This document shows, piece by piece, positions 5,898-6,751 of a DNA stretch of 6,751 nt. How positions within the stretch are numbered: the first letter of the stretch is position 1; each line of letters opens with the position of its first letter. Location: assembly GCA_019425105.1 (NCBI GenBank), contig JAHYYD010000117.1, positions 1-6,751 of the forward strand, read 5' to 3'. The notes beneath the pieces were generated by a model, which ran no database searches, was not told where the DNA came from, and was given only the letters and a program-made list of their open reading frames with translations. The position numbers and the translations under genes are program-made. Origin of the DNA: Actinomycetota bacterium. GTDB lineage: Bacteria > Actinomycetota > Actinomycetes > Actinomycetales > Actinomycetaceae.

Positions 5898-6455
5898 TCA
5901 GTAGCCGGTTCCGTAAGGACCGTACGGGCCATTTGCGCCGGACGAGGGGGAACCGCCCTGCTGATTGCCGTAGTGGTAGCCATAGTCGCCCGCCGGGTAG
6001 CCGCCTCCTGCTTGCATGGGAGTGTTCATGGGAGCTCCGTTCTGTGGATACTGGGCGCCACCATAGTTTCCGGCTGTCACTCCATACTGCGGTCCGCTGG
6101 GGCCGTTGTAATTCATCATCCGCGATTGACGGCCCCCGTTTCGGGAAGAAATGTATCGGTAGAGGAAATAGCCGCCGGCGAGCAAGGCGAAAATAATTAG
6201 GGAGATGAGGACAGACACCGGGTCATGGGAGGTCCTGCGTGACCGGAAACGTCGACGCGTCGGTGCTGGTACCGATGAGCTTGCCTGCACAGTGTGCCCG
6301 GTAGTAACAACGCTTGAGGGGGTGCTCTCCGTGCTGGCGATGACCGAGCGTGCCTGCGCTGACGATGCGGCCCAGGTCCCAGCAGATGGCGCTGCGATAC
6401 CCGTGAGGGCAAGGGCGAGTGACGCTGAGATTGTCAGAAGACGACGGGTAGCCAT
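5898..6455 (-). CDS. Exported single-pass membrane protein with Gly/Tyr-rich tail, probable paralogue of the left neighbour
   Basis: This 185-residue protein is not one I can assign to a named family. It begins with a signal peptide (MATRRLLTISASLALALTG, possible cleavage after TWA or AQA at about residue 29 or 35). A Ser/Thr/Val linker follows, then a strongly basic stretch TRRRFRSRR (66-74) directly before one membrane segment (about 80-99, VSVLISLIIFALLAGGYFLY). After the membrane come basic residues and NYNGPSGPQYGVT (115-127), then a Gly/Tyr/Asn/Gln/Pro-rich tail ending GPYGPYGTGY. The same plan and the same NY-x4-GPQYGVT motif occur in the left gene. ATG 6455 is chosen because GGGAG lies 8 nt upstream; a GTG at 6470 would add five residues but overlaps that site. 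Basic residues on both sides of the membrane segment make the topology less certain than in the neighbour. Function is unknown. Confidence 0.8.
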   Translation of the reverse strand: MATRRLLTISASLALALTGIAAPSAGTWAASSAQARSVIASTESTPSSVVTTGHTVQASSSVPAPTRRRFRSRRTSHDPVSVLISLIIFALLAGGYFLYRYISSRNGGRQSRMMNYNGPSGPQYGVTAGNYGGAQYPQNGAPMNTPMQAGGGYPAGDYGYHYGNQQGGSPSSGANGPYGPYGTGY

Positions 6456-6463
6456 AAGCGGTA

Positions 6464-6468
6464 CTCCC
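6464..6468 (-). promoter_or_regulatory. Ribosome binding site of the right membrane protein gene
   Basis: GGGAG on the minus strand sits 8 nt before the ATG at 6455. It overlaps the alternative GTG at 6470-6468, which argues against that GTG as the start. Confidence 0.65.
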
Positions 6469-6491
6469 ACGATGCGTGTTGGCGGTAGATA

Positions 6492-6521
6492 AGTATCAGT
6501 GTAATTGCGTAGACACGTCAG
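6492..6521 (-). promoter_or_regulatory. Possible promoter of the right membrane protein gene
   Basis: Read on the minus strand, CTGACG (6521-6516) and GATACT (6497-6492) resemble -35 and -10 boxes with an 18-nt spacer. Each matches its consensus at four of six positions. Transcription would begin about 30 nt before the ATG at 6455. This is a weak consensus match and a tentative call. Confidence 0.3.
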
Positions 6522-6619
6522 GACCGCTTGTTCCGCGTGACGATACGTGCACGCAGTCGCAGAAGATGGGGTGAATGTTCTCGTCCGGTGGTGGTGTGTC
6601 GTGGCGCACGCCTGTCGGC

Positions 6620-6649
6620 TTGCTTCATGATCGCCGGGTGCGCTATAGT
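6620..6649 (+). promoter_or_regulatory. Probable promoter of the tRNA-Pro gene
   Basis: TATAGT (6644-6649) matches the -10 consensus at five of six positions. It is preceded after 18 nt by TTGCTT (6620-6625), a poor -35 that keeps only TTG. The predicted start is near 6656, giving a leader of about 25 nt before the tRNA. Confidence 0.55.
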
Positions 6650-6656
6650 TCTACAG

Positions 6657-6670
6657 GTCGCCGCGGCGAC
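6657..6670. repeat. Perfect 14-bp palindrome in the tRNA leader
   Basis: GTCGCCGCGGCGAC equals its own reverse complement. It starts at about the predicted transcription start and ends 10 nt before the tRNA. As RNA it could fold into a 5-bp stem with a CGCG loop; as DNA it could be a dimer-binding site. A palindrome of this length is near chance level in a GC-rich window of this size. Confidence 0.5.
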
Positions 6671-6680
6671 GAACTAAATA

Positions 6681-6751
<71 letters not shown>

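Noticed and set aside
6593..6612. Small hairpin GGTGTGT/GCACGCC with a 6-nt loop before the tRNA promoter
   Set aside because: Seven pairs, two of them G-U, with no U-tract; it is weak and expected by chance in GC-rich DNA.

Overview
The window looks like a housekeeping segment of a high-GC actinobacterial chromosome, most likely Actinomycetaceae (Actinomyces or Schaalia-like). This placement is an inference from the gene order ParA-ScpA-ScpB-RluB-(TyrA)-Cmk, GTG starts, nested start/stop overlaps and GC-rich third codon positions. No database search was run.

Positions 1-4974, plus strand: six co-directional genes that look like one operon. They are a 5'-truncated Soj/ParA-type ATPase, scpA, scpB, an RluB/RsuA-family pseudouridine synthase, a TyrA prephenate dehydrogenase with a C-terminal ACT domain, and cmk. 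The first five overlap at each junction (17, 8, 4 and 4 nt). cmk follows after 25 nt with its own strong ribosome binding site. The first three genes serve chromosome organisation: the ATPase is a partition-type protein, and ScpA and ScpB are the kleisin and winged-helix partners of the SMC condensin. The other three serve 23S rRNA modification, tyrosine synthesis and pyrimidine nucleotide supply.

Positions 4980-5042: a long two-part hairpin with a 21-bp perfect stem closes the operon. It sits where convergent transcription from the right would also end, so it probably works as a bidirectional terminator.

Positions 5042-6455, minus strand: two tandem genes for small proteins of the same plan. 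Each has a signal peptide, a Ser/Thr-rich linker, one membrane segment and a Gly/Tyr/Pro/Gln-rich C-terminal tail. Both share the motif NY-x4-GPQYGVT just after the membrane segment, so they are probably paralogues. Their function is unknown, and they are the least explained part of the window. The left one also carries a ten-residue tandem repeat in its tail.

Positions 6456-6751: a 225-nt intergenic region with divergent promoter candidates, then a tRNA-Pro (anticodon GGG) cut by the window edge. A perfect 14-bp palindrome lies between the tRNA promoter candidate and the tRNA. I see no CRISPR array, insertion sequence, origin or phage gene, and nothing that by itself amounts to a clear new system.
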